Virus record (IMG/VR): IMGVR_UViG_3300045806_000099
Span: 1-25,138 of that record
Source: a virus
DNA length: 25,138 bases
Strand: one strand, 5' to 3'
Both the position numbers and the translations under genes were made by a program. Numbering within the stretch: position 1 is the stretch's first letter; every line of letters begins with the position of its first letter. Positions 1-5,618 of the stretch are shown one piece after another. The notes beneath the pieces were generated by a model, which was not told the DNA's origin, did no database searches, and saw only the letters and a program-made list of their open reading frames with translations.

Positions 1-791
1 CCGCTCTCGTCGGGCTCGAACCAGTCGGCGGCGCTCGACATGCCATCGCGCAGGCTGTTGTGGATCTTGCGAAGCTGCAGGATCAGCGCCGGCGTGATCG
101 CGTCGATCCGGCGCTGAATGCGCTTCTCGATCTGCTCTTTGGATACGCCCAGCGCAGCAAAAGCATCGACCATCTTGGCCAGCGCCTCTGGCGTGACGTC
201 CGCCTTTGCCTTGAGTGTCACGTCGCACTGCGCGAGGGCGCCGTCAACCACGTCGCCGGGTATCAGCGCCAGGATGCAAGCGCGCAGGCGCCGCGCGGCC
301 TGGTTCGCGCACAGCTCGTAAATGTCGCGCTCGTCCTTGAGCTGGTAGCCGCCCTTTTTGAGGTCGCGCCAGTGGCGGACAATGAAGGTGCGAAAGCTCG
401 GGTAATTCGACTCCATGTCGATCGCTTCGGCGCGGACCTCGGAGTAGGGCACGCCGTCGAGACCTATCCCGCGGCTGATCTCCTGCCAGCCGCACCTGAT
501 GTTTCCCCAGGCCATGGCCAACGCCTCGGCCATGCGGATCGACGGTCCCTGGATGTCGGAGCCGCCTCGCGCGTAGGCGTAGGTGGCGGCCTCAGCCAGG
601 CCCGGACGCGTGCAGGCCTGCAGGATCTTGTCGTAAGCCTTGCGCTCATCTCGCGGGAAGCGCTTGGCCACCACGTAGGCGGCCTGGACCTCGGCAACGG
701 CGCGCGATTGCTCGACATGGGCCAAGGCTGACGACTCGCCGCCCTTCGCAGCCGCGAATGGGTTTGAAGCGTCGATCGAAAGATCGTTCAT
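1..791 (-). CDS. Conserved phage early protein, possible ssDNA-annealing/recombination protein (3' end outside window)
   Basis: An open frame runs from an ATG at 789-791 off the left window edge, giving 263 visible residues. A good Shine-Dalgarno (GGAG, 5 nt upstream) supports the start. The protein has the pattern of a widespread phage family: VEQSRAVAEVQAAYVVAKRFP near residue 27, then a glycine-rich YARGGSDIQGPSIRMAEA block, then NQAARRLRACILALIPGDVV and a helical C-terminal part ending near DWFEP. I know this family from many phages of Pseudomonas and Burkholderiales, usually annotated as hypothetical. Its place in the leftward operon, where lambda carries exo-bet-gam, suggests a recombination or single-strand annealing role, but I see no motif that proves it. 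It is the last visible gene of the operon and lies 33 nt after the previous one. The family assignment is firm; the function is inference. Confidence 0.8.
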   Translation of the reverse strand, partial: MNDLSIDASNPFAAAKGGESSALAHVEQSRAVAEVQAAYVVAKRFPRDERKAYDKILQACTRPGLAEAATYAYARGGSDIQGPSIRMAEALAMAWGNIRCGWQEISRGIGLDGVPYSEVRAEAIDMESNYPSFRTFIVRHWRDLKKGGYQLKDERDIYELCANQAARRLRACILALIPGDVVDGALAQCDVTLKAKADVTPEALAKMVDAFAALGVSKEQIEKRIQRRIDAITPALILQLRKIHNSLRDGMSSAADWFEPDES

Positions 792-824
792 GAATACTCC
801 GGGTGGTGGTGCGGTTGTGATGGG

Positions 825-1100
825 TCAGCGGCGCAGATCAAAGTCGTCGGCATCGGCTTGCGATTCCCACCGCGACTGCCGGCGGGTGATTTCGGCCTGG
901 TGGGCGATCTCGTGGGCAACCTGGTTGAGCTCGGCGCCGGCGGCCAGCGCGAAACGCAGCGCCAGCTCGGCGGCGACGGCTTGCGTGAATGTCCGGTCCA
1001 GGTCCGGGTTGTCGGCCACCTGGCGCAGCACTTGCCCCACGCCTTCGCGCGGCTTGCGGGCGTCCTCGTGGGCAAGGAACTGCTGCTCGATGGGGCTCAT
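825..1100 (-). CDS. Small hypothetical protein of the leftward early operon (91 aa)
   Basis: The start is the ATG whose first bases overlap the stop of the upstream gene as ATGA (1097-1100), which is preferred over the longer in-frame extension to 1211 because that would run through the neighbour. The product is acidic-to-neutral and mostly helical, beginning MSPIEQQFLAHEDARK and ending in a charged RRQSRWESQADADDFD tail. The middle (AVAAELALRFALAAGAELNQ) looks like an amphipathic helix. No catalytic or binding motif is recognisable. The tight translational coupling to both neighbours says it is expressed with the operon. Function unknown. Confidence 0.7.
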   Translation of the reverse strand: MSPIEQQFLAHEDARKPREGVGQVLRQVADNPDLDRTFTQAVAAELALRFALAAGAELNQVAHEIAHQAEITRRQSRWESQADADDFDLRR

Positions 1101-1261
1101 CGAACCACCTGCAGGGTGGCCATGGGATCCGGGTTGCCCGGCTTGCTCAGCTCGGCCAGCAGCACGTCGTCGATGCGCAGCAGCAGGTGCGCGGCGGAAT
1201 GCGGGGCGCACGCCCTCAGCTCCTCGCGGGCCTCAGCCAGTAGCGCAAAGATTTCAATCAC
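1097..1261 (-). CDS. Small hypothetical protein (54 aa, GTG start)
   Basis: The frame starts at a GTG that overlaps the stop of the upstream gene as GTGA (1258-1261), and its own stop overlaps the next ATG as ATGA. It would read MIEIFALLAEAREELRACAP and end in DPMATLQVVR. A longer in-frame extension upstream (to 1444) is only the shadow of the 96-aa gene. No family is recognised. The evidence for coding is the chain of 4-nt overlaps on both sides and the absence of any other use for the segment. Confidence 0.6.
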   Translation of the reverse strand: MIEIFALLAEAREELRACAPHSAAHLLLRIDDVLLAELSKPGNPDPMATLQVVR

Positions 1262-1548
1262 CGCAGCACCCGCTCGGCTGCCGCACGGGCCCGGGCCTGG
1301 GCGTTGTTGCGCACGATGGAGTCCAGCGCGGCGCCGGCGCCCAGGAGGTTGCCCACCTGCAGGGCCTCGGCCAGCTCTTTGAACTGCGGGGTGTCCATGT
1401 TGCCGATAGCGTCGGCAATCATGTGCTCGCTGGTCGGGTTGCACTCGCCGGCCATAAGGCGGGCGTATTCCTCATCGATCAGGTCCGCTTCATCTTGCGA
1501 GCGGCTGGGCGGCTCGAAGTAAGCGGCGGAAGGGCCAATTGCGTTCAT
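1258..1548 (-). CDS. First gene of the leftward early operon, hypothetical (96 aa)
   Basis: ATG at 1546-1548 is preceded by a clear ribosome site (GGAGAG, 5-6 nt upstream) and is the first start downstream of the strong leftward promoter at 1596-1624. The protein is acidic at its N terminus (SRSQDEADLIDEEYARLMAG) and helical and alanine-rich at its C terminus (ARARAAAERVLR). No transmembrane segment, cysteine cluster or known motif is visible. As the first product made from a pL-type promoter it sits where other temperate phages carry host-takeover or regulatory proteins, but nothing in the sequence shows which. Function unknown. Confidence 0.75.
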   Translation of the reverse strand: MNAIGPSAAYFEPPSRSQDEADLIDEEYARLMAGECNPTSEHMIADAIGNMDTPQFKELAEALQVGNLLGAGAALDSIVRNNAQARARAAAERVLR

Positions 1549-1565
1549 GGGGTTCTCTCCTGGGC

Positions 1566-1585
1566 GTGAACAACGTTTTGTTCAC
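1566..1585. repeat. Perfect inverted repeat in the pL leader
   Basis: The arms GTGAACAA (1566-1573) and TTGTTCAC (1578-1585) are exact reverse complements separated by four bases. It lies between the leftward promoter and the first leftward gene, inside the predicted 5' leader. It could be an RNA hairpin (a boxB-like or attenuator element) or a protein-binding palindrome. No T-tract follows in the direction of transcription, so it is not an intrinsic terminator. Confidence 0.6.
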
Positions 1586-1595
1586 CACAGGAAGA

Positions 1596-1624
1596 ACTCT
1601 ACACGTGTGGAATATGGCTGTCAA
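1596..1624 (-). promoter_or_regulatory. Leftward early promoter (pL)
   Basis: On the minus strand a perfect -35 TTGACA (1619-1624) is followed by a 17-bp spacer and -10 TAGAGT (1596-1601). Transcription would start near 1589 and read the leftward operon. The spacer holds the operator-like palindrome at 1599-1610, so a repressor bound there would block RNA polymerase. The promoter matches the rightward promoter at 2418-2446 in 25 of 29 positions. Confidence 0.85.
1599..1610. promoter_or_regulatory. Operator-like palindrome at pL (OL1)
   Basis: The segment matches the 12-bp palindrome CTACACGTGTAG at 11 of 12 positions. The same sequence occurs in the same position within pR (2432-2443), also at 11 of 12. 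Overlap with the -10 and spacer is typical of repressor operators. It is assigned to CI and/or Cro by position only. Confidence 0.7.
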
Positions 1625-1633
1625 CAGGTGTAG
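1622..1633. promoter_or_regulatory. Second operator-like site at pL (OL2)
   Basis: CAACAGGTGTAG matches the palindrome CTACACGTGTAG at 10 of 12 positions. Its centre is 23 bp from that of the first site and it overlaps the -35. A spacing near two helical turns fits cooperative repressor binding. The weaker match makes it less certain than the first site. Confidence 0.5.
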
Positions 1634-1646
1634 ATCGACAATCCAC

Positions 1647-1667
1647 AAAAAACCCGCCGCAGCGGGT
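1647..1667 (-). terminator. Intrinsic terminator of the cI transcript
   Basis: Read on the minus strand, the stem ACCCGC, loop TGCG and stem GCGGGT are followed directly by a run of T. It lies 24 bp after the cI stop codon and just before the leftward promoter, so it would isolate cI transcription from the pL operon. Confidence 0.85.
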
Positions 1668-1690
1668 CTGGGTTTGAAAATGCTTCGCGG

Positions 1691-2374
1691 CTAAGCGTCT
1701 TCCCATTTCCCAATGACAGTGCCAAGCACGTCGAATTCGGAATCGATACGCCGATAGGCCTCGTTCAGAGGCTGCAGCCATTGCTGGCCGTCCTCGTTGC
1801 GGTATCGCTTGAATGTCGCATCGTGGGCGCCAGCAACCTTCGCGATGATCAATGTTCCTGACACCGGGCTTCGCTTGTCGGGGTCAACAATAATGATGCT
1901 TCCCTCTGGAAATGATTTCGGGCCTTTGGGGTCGTACATGCTATCCCCACGCACCCGGAGCGCGTAGCAATTGTCACCGCCGCGGCGAAGTGATGGCACC
2001 CAGTCGTCGGCTTCGCCAGGCATGAACGGGTCATTCGCGTCATCGAACGAGCCTGCCCGAACCCAAGAAATTACCGGGACCATTTGGGCGAACAACTTCG
2101 CTCCGGCGAATTTCGGATCTTTGAACCGCGCTTCTCTGAGCCCCAAAATCGAATCGCTCAGGTGGCCAATGTGTGGCTCACCGGGGTCGCTGAGGATGTC
2201 GTCCACCGGCACTTCGAGTGCCTGGGCGATTTGGGGTGCGAACTCGGATTTGATGCTTCCGCGGCTCTCGATTGCTGCCAGCGATTTCAACGGGATATTC
2301 GCGGCGCGCGCCAGCTCGGCGATCGACAAATCGCGCTCCAGCCGCAGTTTCTTAACTTTTTCGCCGAGCTTCAT
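1691..2374 (-). CDS. cI: LexA/CI-type self-cleaving lysogeny repressor (227 aa)
   Basis: The N-terminal 65 residues form an XRE helix-turn-helix (LSIAELARAANIPLKSLAAIE near 16-36). The C-terminal half is a peptidase S24 domain with an Ala-Gly cleavage bond at 107-108 (WVRAGSF), the nucleophile Ser145 in RGDSMYD and the general-base Lys179 in LIIAKV. All autocleavage elements are intact, so the repressor should be inducible by RecA-ssDNA. ATG at 2372-2374 is chosen because the in-frame extension to 2509 would read through the pR region and lacks homology. A GGGGA lies directly against the start codon with no proper spacing, so cI could be translated from a nearly leaderless mRNA as in lambda pRM. 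It is read away from cro and ends at its own terminator. Confidence 0.95.
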   Translation of the reverse strand: MKLGEKVKKLRLERDLSIAELARAANIPLKSLAAIESRGSIKSEFAPQIAQALEVPVDDILSDPGEPHIGHLSDSILGLREARFKDPKFAGAKLFAQMVPVISWVRAGSFDDANDPFMPGEADDWVPSLRRGGDNCYALRVRGDSMYDPKGPKSFPEGSIIIVDPDKRSPVSGTLIIAKVAGAHDATFKRYRNEDGQQWLQPLNEAYRRIDSEFDVLGTVIGKWEDA

Positions 2375-2417
2375 TCCCCAAGCGTAAACATTTGTGGATC
2401 GTGTGGGTCCACGGTTG

Positions 2418-2446
2418 TTGACTGCGTTATTCGACACGTGTAGAGT
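2418..2446 (+). promoter_or_regulatory. Rightward early promoter (pR)
   Basis: -35 TTGACT (2418-2423), a 17-bp spacer and -10 TAGAGT (2441-2446). The predicted start site is about 2453, next to the cro ATG at 2454. It is 25 of 29 identical to the leftward promoter, including the operator sequence in the spacer. Confidence 0.85.
2432..2443. promoter_or_regulatory. Operator-like palindrome at pR (OR)
   Basis: CGACACGTGTAG matches the palindrome CTACACGTGTAG at 11 of 12 positions and overlaps the spacer and -10 of pR. A partial site, CGTGTGG, lies upstream near 2400-2406, and 2409-2420 matches at only 7 of 12, so a second right operator is doubtful. Confidence 0.7.
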
Positions 2447-2453
2447 AATTGTC

Positions 2454-2687
2454 ATGGATGCAATCAAAAAAGCTGTCGATCTGTTGGGTGGGGCGCCTAC
2501 AACAGCCACGAAGTTGGGCGTCAGCTATCAGCTCGTCTATTTCTGGCTGAGGGGCGAGCGCAAGTTTCCGGTCGAAAAGTGTCCAGTCGTCGAACGACTC
2601 ACGGATGGTGCGGTGCGTTGTGAGGATCTGCGTCCGGACGTGGAGTGGAGCGTCGTAAGGCAGGCGAATCCGGCCGGGGTCTCCTGA
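2454..2687 (+). CDS. cro: Cro-like repressor, YdaS family HTH (77 aa)
   Basis: Starting at ATG 2454, the protein begins MDAIKKAVDLLGGAPTTATK, with a helix-turn-helix centred on ATKLGVSYQLVYFWLRGERK and then the CPVVERLTDGAVRCEDLRPD pattern typical of YdaS/Cro-like phage regulators. The in-frame extension to 2394 is rejected because it would begin upstream of the promoter. There is no Shine-Dalgarno, and the predicted pR start site lies at or one base before the ATG, so translation is probably leaderless. It is divergent from cI and first in the rightward operon. Expected role: repression of early promoters and commitment to lysis. Confidence 0.9.
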   Translation: MDAIKKAVDLLGGAPTTATKLGVSYQLVYFWLRGERKFPVEKCPVVERLTDGAVRCEDLRPDVEWSVVRQANPAGVS

Positions 2688-2902
2688 TGTCGGCCGCCGA
2701 TATGGTCGCCGCTGTACGCGCGAAGGTTGAGCGCTGCCGTGGGCACTGGCCCGCCGTAATGCGCAAGGCGCGCGTCTCCCGCTCTTGGCTGTCGCAGTTC
2801 TCCCGCGGCGGCATTACCGACCCGCGTGTGGGAACCCTGCAATCTGTCTCCGAGGCTTGCGATGAGGTCATCGGGATCATCGACCAGCTCAAGGCGCCGT
2901 GA
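2687..2902 (+). CDS. Small HTH regulator, possible CII-like position (71 aa)
   Basis: The ATG at 2687 shares one base with the cro stop (TGATG), which is preferred over the upstream in-frame ATG at 2645. The protein has a likely helix-turn-helix at WPAVMRKARVSRSWLSQFSR (about residues 24-43), followed by DPRVGTLQSVSEACDEVIG, a pattern seen in small XRE-type phage regulators. It lies directly after cro, the place of cII in lambda. I see no sequence similarity to lambda CII, so the comparison is positional only. Confidence 0.75.
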   Translation: MSAADMVAAVRAKVERCRGHWPAVMRKARVSRSWLSQFSRGGITDPRVGTLQSVSEACDEVIGIIDQLKAP

Positions 2903-2905
2903 TCC

Positions 2906-3121
2906 GTGACGCTCGAACGCAAAGACCTTCGTCTGAAGCTCGACGACGACGATCACCAACGCCTGCGCCTCATTGCTGAGTCCGAGGGCTGCGAAATGGC
3001 CGAGTGGGCTGAGAAGGTGCTGGTCGACGTGATGCGGGCTCGTATCCATAAGGCCACGGTACTCGCCGACAAGGCCAGGCGCTCGGGATTGTCCGGGAAC
3101 GAACTCCCGGAGAAAAAGTGA
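2906..3121 (+). CDS. Arc/CopG-like ribbon-helix-helix candidate (71 aa, GTG start)
   Basis: The frame starts at GTG 2906, three bases after the previous stop. The pattern RKDLRLKLDDDDHQRLRLIA, then EMAEWAEKVLVDVMRARIHK, fits a short beta strand followed by two helices as in ribbon-helix-helix DNA-binding proteins. The C-terminal ELPEKK is encoded by a copy of the CTCCCGGA motif that recurs in the next gene. It could be a third early regulator. The fold assignment is from pattern only. Confidence 0.7.
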   Translation: MTLERKDLRLKLDDDDHQRLRLIAESEGCEMAEWAEKVLVDVMRARIHKATVLADKARRSGLSGNELPEKK

Positions 3122-3126
3122 ACCCT

Positions 3127-3162
3127 ATGTGCGATAGCAGACCGATCAAGGGAGAGAAGTAA
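3127..3162 (+). other. 11-codon mini-ORF ending on the start codon of the O-like gene
   Basis: ATG at 3127 opens an 11-residue frame (MCDSRPIKGEK) whose TAA shares its last base with the next ATG (TAATG). It fills the only gap between the ribbon-helix-helix gene and the replication gene and contains that gene's ribosome site (AGGGAGAG). It may serve translational coupling, or be chance. Confidence 0.35.
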
Positions 3163-3959
3163 TGGCGCGCGCCCGCAGCATAAAACCCGGGCTATACAAG
3201 AACGAGGAGCTGATTCAGTGCTCCGTCTGGGCTCGCTACATCTTCCCAGGCTTATGGATGCTGGCCGACAGGGAAGGGCGCCTGGAGGACCGACCCATAC
3301 GCATCAAGATCGAGCTGCTGCCTGCCGATTCGCAGGACGTCGACCAGCTGCTCGATGAGCTTCAAGCCCGCGGATTCCTGGTGCGCTACCAGAATTCGGA
3401 CGGCAAGTTCATCCAGATTTCCAAGTTTCTGACCCACCAGAACCCGCATTATTCCGAGAAACCTAGCACCATCAAGCCGCCAGAACTCCCGGAAAAAGCC
3501 GCCATAATCAAATCCGATTCTGGGAAGCATCCAGCCATGAACGGGCATCCACTCCCGGAAAATTCCGGAGAACTCCCGGAAAAAGCCGCTAGGAAGAGGG
3601 GGTCGCAACCCCCCTCTTCTCTGACTCCCTCTTCATTGACTCCCTCTTCACTGAGTCCTGACTCCGGGAAAGAGCAGGAGGCGCGCGCTTCGCGCTTCGC
3701 CCTGCTCCAAATCCCGCCCGAGTGGTCGCAGTTCTGCCGCCAAGAGCGGCCCGACCTCGACCCCGCCCGAACCTTCGAACGATTCGCCGACTACTGGCGA
3801 GCCAAGCCCGGCGCAGACGGGCGAAAGCTCGACTGGTTGGCCACCTGGCGCAACTGGGTGCGCGACGAAAAATCCCAACAACGAAAACCCGGAACCCTGG
3901 GCACCGCGGGCGCACAGGCCGCAAACGTCATCCAAGGCTGGCTCGAAAAGGGGGCATGA
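3162..3959 (+). CDS. O-like replication initiator/organiser protein (265 aa)
   Basis: The N-terminal ~105 residues (MARARSIKPGLYKNEEL, then WMLADREGRLEDRPIRIKIE, LLDELQARGFLVRY and FLTHQNPHYSEK) are the conserved DNA-binding region of a large phage replication family annotated as DnaT-like or O-like. A proline- and serine-rich linker (about 105-170) is encoded by repeated DNA. The C-terminal part (WSQFCRQERPDLDP, then FADYWRAKPGADGRKLDW and ATWRNWVRDE) is a conserved module found at the end of phage and DnaT-type replication proteins. The ribosome site AGGGAGAG precedes the ATG. By analogy with lambda O it would bind iterons inside its own gene and recruit the helicase loader encoded next door. 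Confidence 0.88.
   Translation: MARARSIKPGLYKNEELIQCSVWARYIFPGLWMLADREGRLEDRPIRIKIELLPADSQDVDQLLDELQARGFLVRYQNSDGKFIQISKFLTHQNPHYSEKPSTIKPPELPEKAAIIKSDSGKHPAMNGHPLPENSGELPEKAARKRGSQPPSSLTPSSLTPSSLSPDSGKEQEARASRFALLQIPPEWSQFCRQERPDLDPARTFERFADYWRAKPGADGRKLDWLATWRNWVRDEKSQQRKPGTLGTAGAQAANVIQGWLEKGA
3483..3669 (+). other. Iteron-like repeat cluster, candidate phage replication origin
   Basis: A 20-bp sequence beginning GAACTCCCGGAAAAAG occurs exactly twice (3483-3502 and 3570-3589). A related CTCCCGGAAAATTCCGG lies at 3552-3568 and a variant CTCCGGGA at 3662-3669. Another CTCCCGGA lies upstream at 3104-3111. A 15-bp tandem repeat follows at 3622-3651. Placement within the linker of the O-like gene is the same as the lambda origin in O. 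Binding is not shown. Confidence 0.55.
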
Positions 3960-4447
3960 CCATGAAGGATTCGGATCGAACGCGCTTTGGCCAGCTCCTT
4001 GCGGGACTGTGCGACTACTACGAAAAGCAGCCAGGTGAGACGACCGTCGCGCTCTACTGGCACGGCCTGCGCGAGTACGACATCGAGGAGGTCGAGGCTG
4101 CAGCAGCAACCCACATGCGCGACCCGGACCGTGGTCGCTGGATGCCCAAGATTTCCGACTTCGTGCAGGCCGTCGAGGGTTCCGCCGACGAGGCCGCCGC
4201 CATTGCCTGGGATGCCGTGCTGCACCGGCGAGAAATCGACGAGACCGCCAAGGCAACGCTGGCCAGCATGGGCGGATGGTCGCAGGCCATCGGTCGCCAG
4301 CTTGAGACGGAGATCCCGTTCATCGCGCGCAACTTCCAGCTCCGGTACAAGGCCTACGCACGGCGTGGCGCGGCGCGATCGCAGATCGGCTCGGCCACCA
4401 TCGGAGAAGTGCTGCGTCTGGCTACCACCGCAAGGCGCCGGGCATGA
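3956..4447 (+). CDS. P-like helicase-loader candidate (163 aa)
   Basis: ATG 3956 overlaps the O-like stop as ATGA; the longer frame upstream to 3722 is a shadow of the O-like gene. The protein reads RTRFGQLLAGLCDYYEKQPG near its start, then ALYWHGLREYDIEEVEAAA and DPDRGRWMPKISDFVQAVEG, a pattern common in phage proteins placed after O-like initiators. Lambda P has a comparable layout with a proline-containing motif before an aromatic helix. The expected role is to load the host DnaB helicase at the origin. The basic C terminus (TTARRRA) could contact DNA or DnaB. The assignment rests on pattern and gene order. Confidence 0.7.
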   Translation: MTMKDSDRTRFGQLLAGLCDYYEKQPGETTVALYWHGLREYDIEEVEAAAATHMRDPDRGRWMPKISDFVQAVEGSADEAAAIAWDAVLHRREIDETAKATLASMGGWSQAIGRQLETEIPFIARNFQLRYKAYARRGAARSQIGSATIGEVLRLATTARRRA

Positions 4448-4614
4448 AAGCCCAGGACTTGGTTGATCGCGCGCGGTCGCTGCAGCCGATTGACCCCAAA
4501 GAATGGGCGCGCAAGCTCAAGGAAGCGGAGGAACGCGGTGAGCCCTTGTGCCCCTCACAACGCCGTGCTTGGCGCCAAGCGCTGGGCATCGAAATCGAAA
4601 GAGCGACGGCATGA
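4444..4614 (+). CDS. Small basic hypothetical protein (56 aa)
   Basis: The frame starts at an ATG overlapping the upstream stop as ATGA and ends with a TGA overlapping the rusA ATG as ATGA. The protein begins MKAQDLVDRARSLQPIDPKE and continues with a helical charged region and CPSQRRAWRQALGIE. The Lys/Arg-rich composition and position between replication and recombination genes suggest a DNA-transaction accessory role, but no family is recognised. The double overlap is the main evidence for coding. Confidence 0.7.
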   Translation: MKAQDLVDRARSLQPIDPKEWARKLKEAEERGEPLCPSQRRAWRQALGIEIERATA

Positions 4615-5108
4615 GCGTAATCGCCTTCACTATCCTCGGTCAGCCCGTCAGCCACAAGAACGGCTATCACATCGTCACGCTCGGCAAAGGCCCGACCGCC
4701 GTGCCACGCATCGTGAAATCCAAGGAAGCCCTGGCCTGGGAGCGCGACGCGCTGCGCCAGATCCCGCCGGCGGCACGCCAGCGCATCGAAGGTCCAGTGC
4801 GCATCACGCTGCGGTGCTTCTACGCCAACGAGCGCCCAGACCTCGACGAATCCCTGGTGCTCGACGTGCTGCAGGACCGTTTTGTCGCTTTGGCAGCTTT
4901 CGGAACGAATGGACCGAAGCAAATCGGCAAGCGCCAGCTCTCCCAGGCCGGCGTTTACCGTAACGACCGCCAGGTGCGCGAGAAGCACGTCTACCACGGC
5001 ATCGACGCCCGCGAGCCGCGAGTGGAAATCGTCGTCGAGGCCCTGCAGGCGCAGCAGGCTGCGCTGAGCCTTCCCGAACGCGACCTTGCCGAGGAATTGC
5101 TGGGATGA
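4611..5108 (+). CDS. rusA: RusA-family Holliday junction resolvase (165 aa)
   Basis: RusA dimers cut four-way junctions during phage recombination and before packaging. The catalytic aspartates are visible as RPDLDES (Asp77, Asp79) and GVYRNDRQV (Asp119), followed by the conserved strand EPRVEIVVE. In E. coli RusA the second and third aspartates are about 19 residues apart. Here they are 40 apart because of an extra loop (about residues 91-112, encoded by slightly less GC-rich DNA). Other phage RusA relatives also vary here, so it is probably a tolerated loop. The ATG at 4611 is in an ATGA overlap with the 56-aa gene; the frame extending to 4548 is not needed. Confidence 0.9.
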   Translation: MSVIAFTILGQPVSHKNGYHIVTLGKGPTAVPRIVKSKEALAWERDALRQIPPAARQRIEGPVRITLRCFYANERPDLDESLVLDVLQDRFVALAAFGTNGPKQIGKRQLSQAGVYRNDRQVREKHVYHGIDAREPRVEIVVEALQAQQAALSLPERDLAEELLG

Positions 5109-5347
5109 ACCAAGAACGCCTCACCGTGCGCGAAGTCGACGAGGCTGCCATGCGCCTCATCGCGCGCGCCGAGTCCATGGGAAAGGATCGCAAGGCCCGC
5201 CAGGAGATCGCCCAGGCCGCCCGCGAGCTGCAAAAGCACATCGACGAGCTCGAGGTCATTGGCGTCGGCTCGTTCTCCCTGGCGGGCATGAAAGGCCTTA
5301 TGAAACGCATCCATGCCGCCGTCGGTGATCTGCAGGCCACGCTATGA
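5105..5347 (+). CDS. Helical hypothetical protein (80 aa)
   Basis: ATG 5105 overlaps the rusA stop as ATGA. The protein is almost entirely helical and charged (VDEAAMRLIARAESMGKDRK, then AQAARELQKHIDELEVIG), with possible coiled-coil character. The C-terminal part includes a glycine-flanked helix (FSLAGMKGLMKRIHAAVGD). No family is recognised. It lies in the late part of the rightward early operon, where lambda encodes NinX proteins and the antiterminator Q, but nothing identifies it as either. Confidence 0.7.
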   Translation: MNQERLTVREVDEAAMRLIARAESMGKDRKARQEIAQAARELQKHIDELEVIGVGSFSLAGMKGLMKRIHAAVGDLQATL

Positions 5348-5616
5348 CCCAAGCTGACCTGCAGGACGTGCATCGCAACTACGTCGCACTGTCGTACGGA
5401 TTCCCGCTCACCTGGCTGAACCTCTCCTGCCTCATGGCCTGCGTGCCCGATAACGTCGCGCAAGGGATTTTGCAGGCGCAGTGGGCGGCGGTGCAGCCGA
5501 AGGATCAGACCCAGGAATCTGCTCCGACGATGATGCTGCCGCCGCGCGCCCAGCGCCGATCGATGGGCATGCGCAAGCCGATGAACCAGCTGGCAAAAAT
5601 TCCACTACGGGGGTAG
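5344..5616 (+). CDS. Hypothetical protein before terminase (90 aa)
   Basis: ATG 5344 overlaps the previous stop as ATGA. The N-terminal half has conserved-looking aromatic residues (DVHRNYVALSYGFPLTWLNL) and a segment CLMACVPDNVAQGILQAQW. The C-terminal third is basic (RAQRRSMGMRKPMNQLAK). A basic tail at the end of the early operon would be compatible with a nucleic-acid-binding regulator, for example of late transcription. No motif confirms this and I do not recognise the family. Confidence 0.65.
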   Translation: MTQADLQDVHRNYVALSYGFPLTWLNLSCLMACVPDNVAQGILQAQWAAVQPKDQTQESAPTMMLPPRAQRRSMGMRKPMNQLAKIPLRG

Positions 5617-5618
5617 GG

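Noticed and set aside
2375-2509. N-terminal extension of CI to 272 aa
   Set aside because: It would read through the pR operator region and the cro start, and has no homology. The ATG at 2374 begins exactly at the HTH domain.
4880-4945. Extra loop in RusA as a disruptive insertion or frameshift scar
   Set aside because: The frame is intact, all three catalytic aspartates are present, and loop length varies among phage RusA proteins.
5481-5618. 46-residue N-terminal extension of the small terminase
   Set aside because: It overlaps the previous gene in another frame, and the ATG at 5619 follows a G-rich ribosome site and fits the family start.
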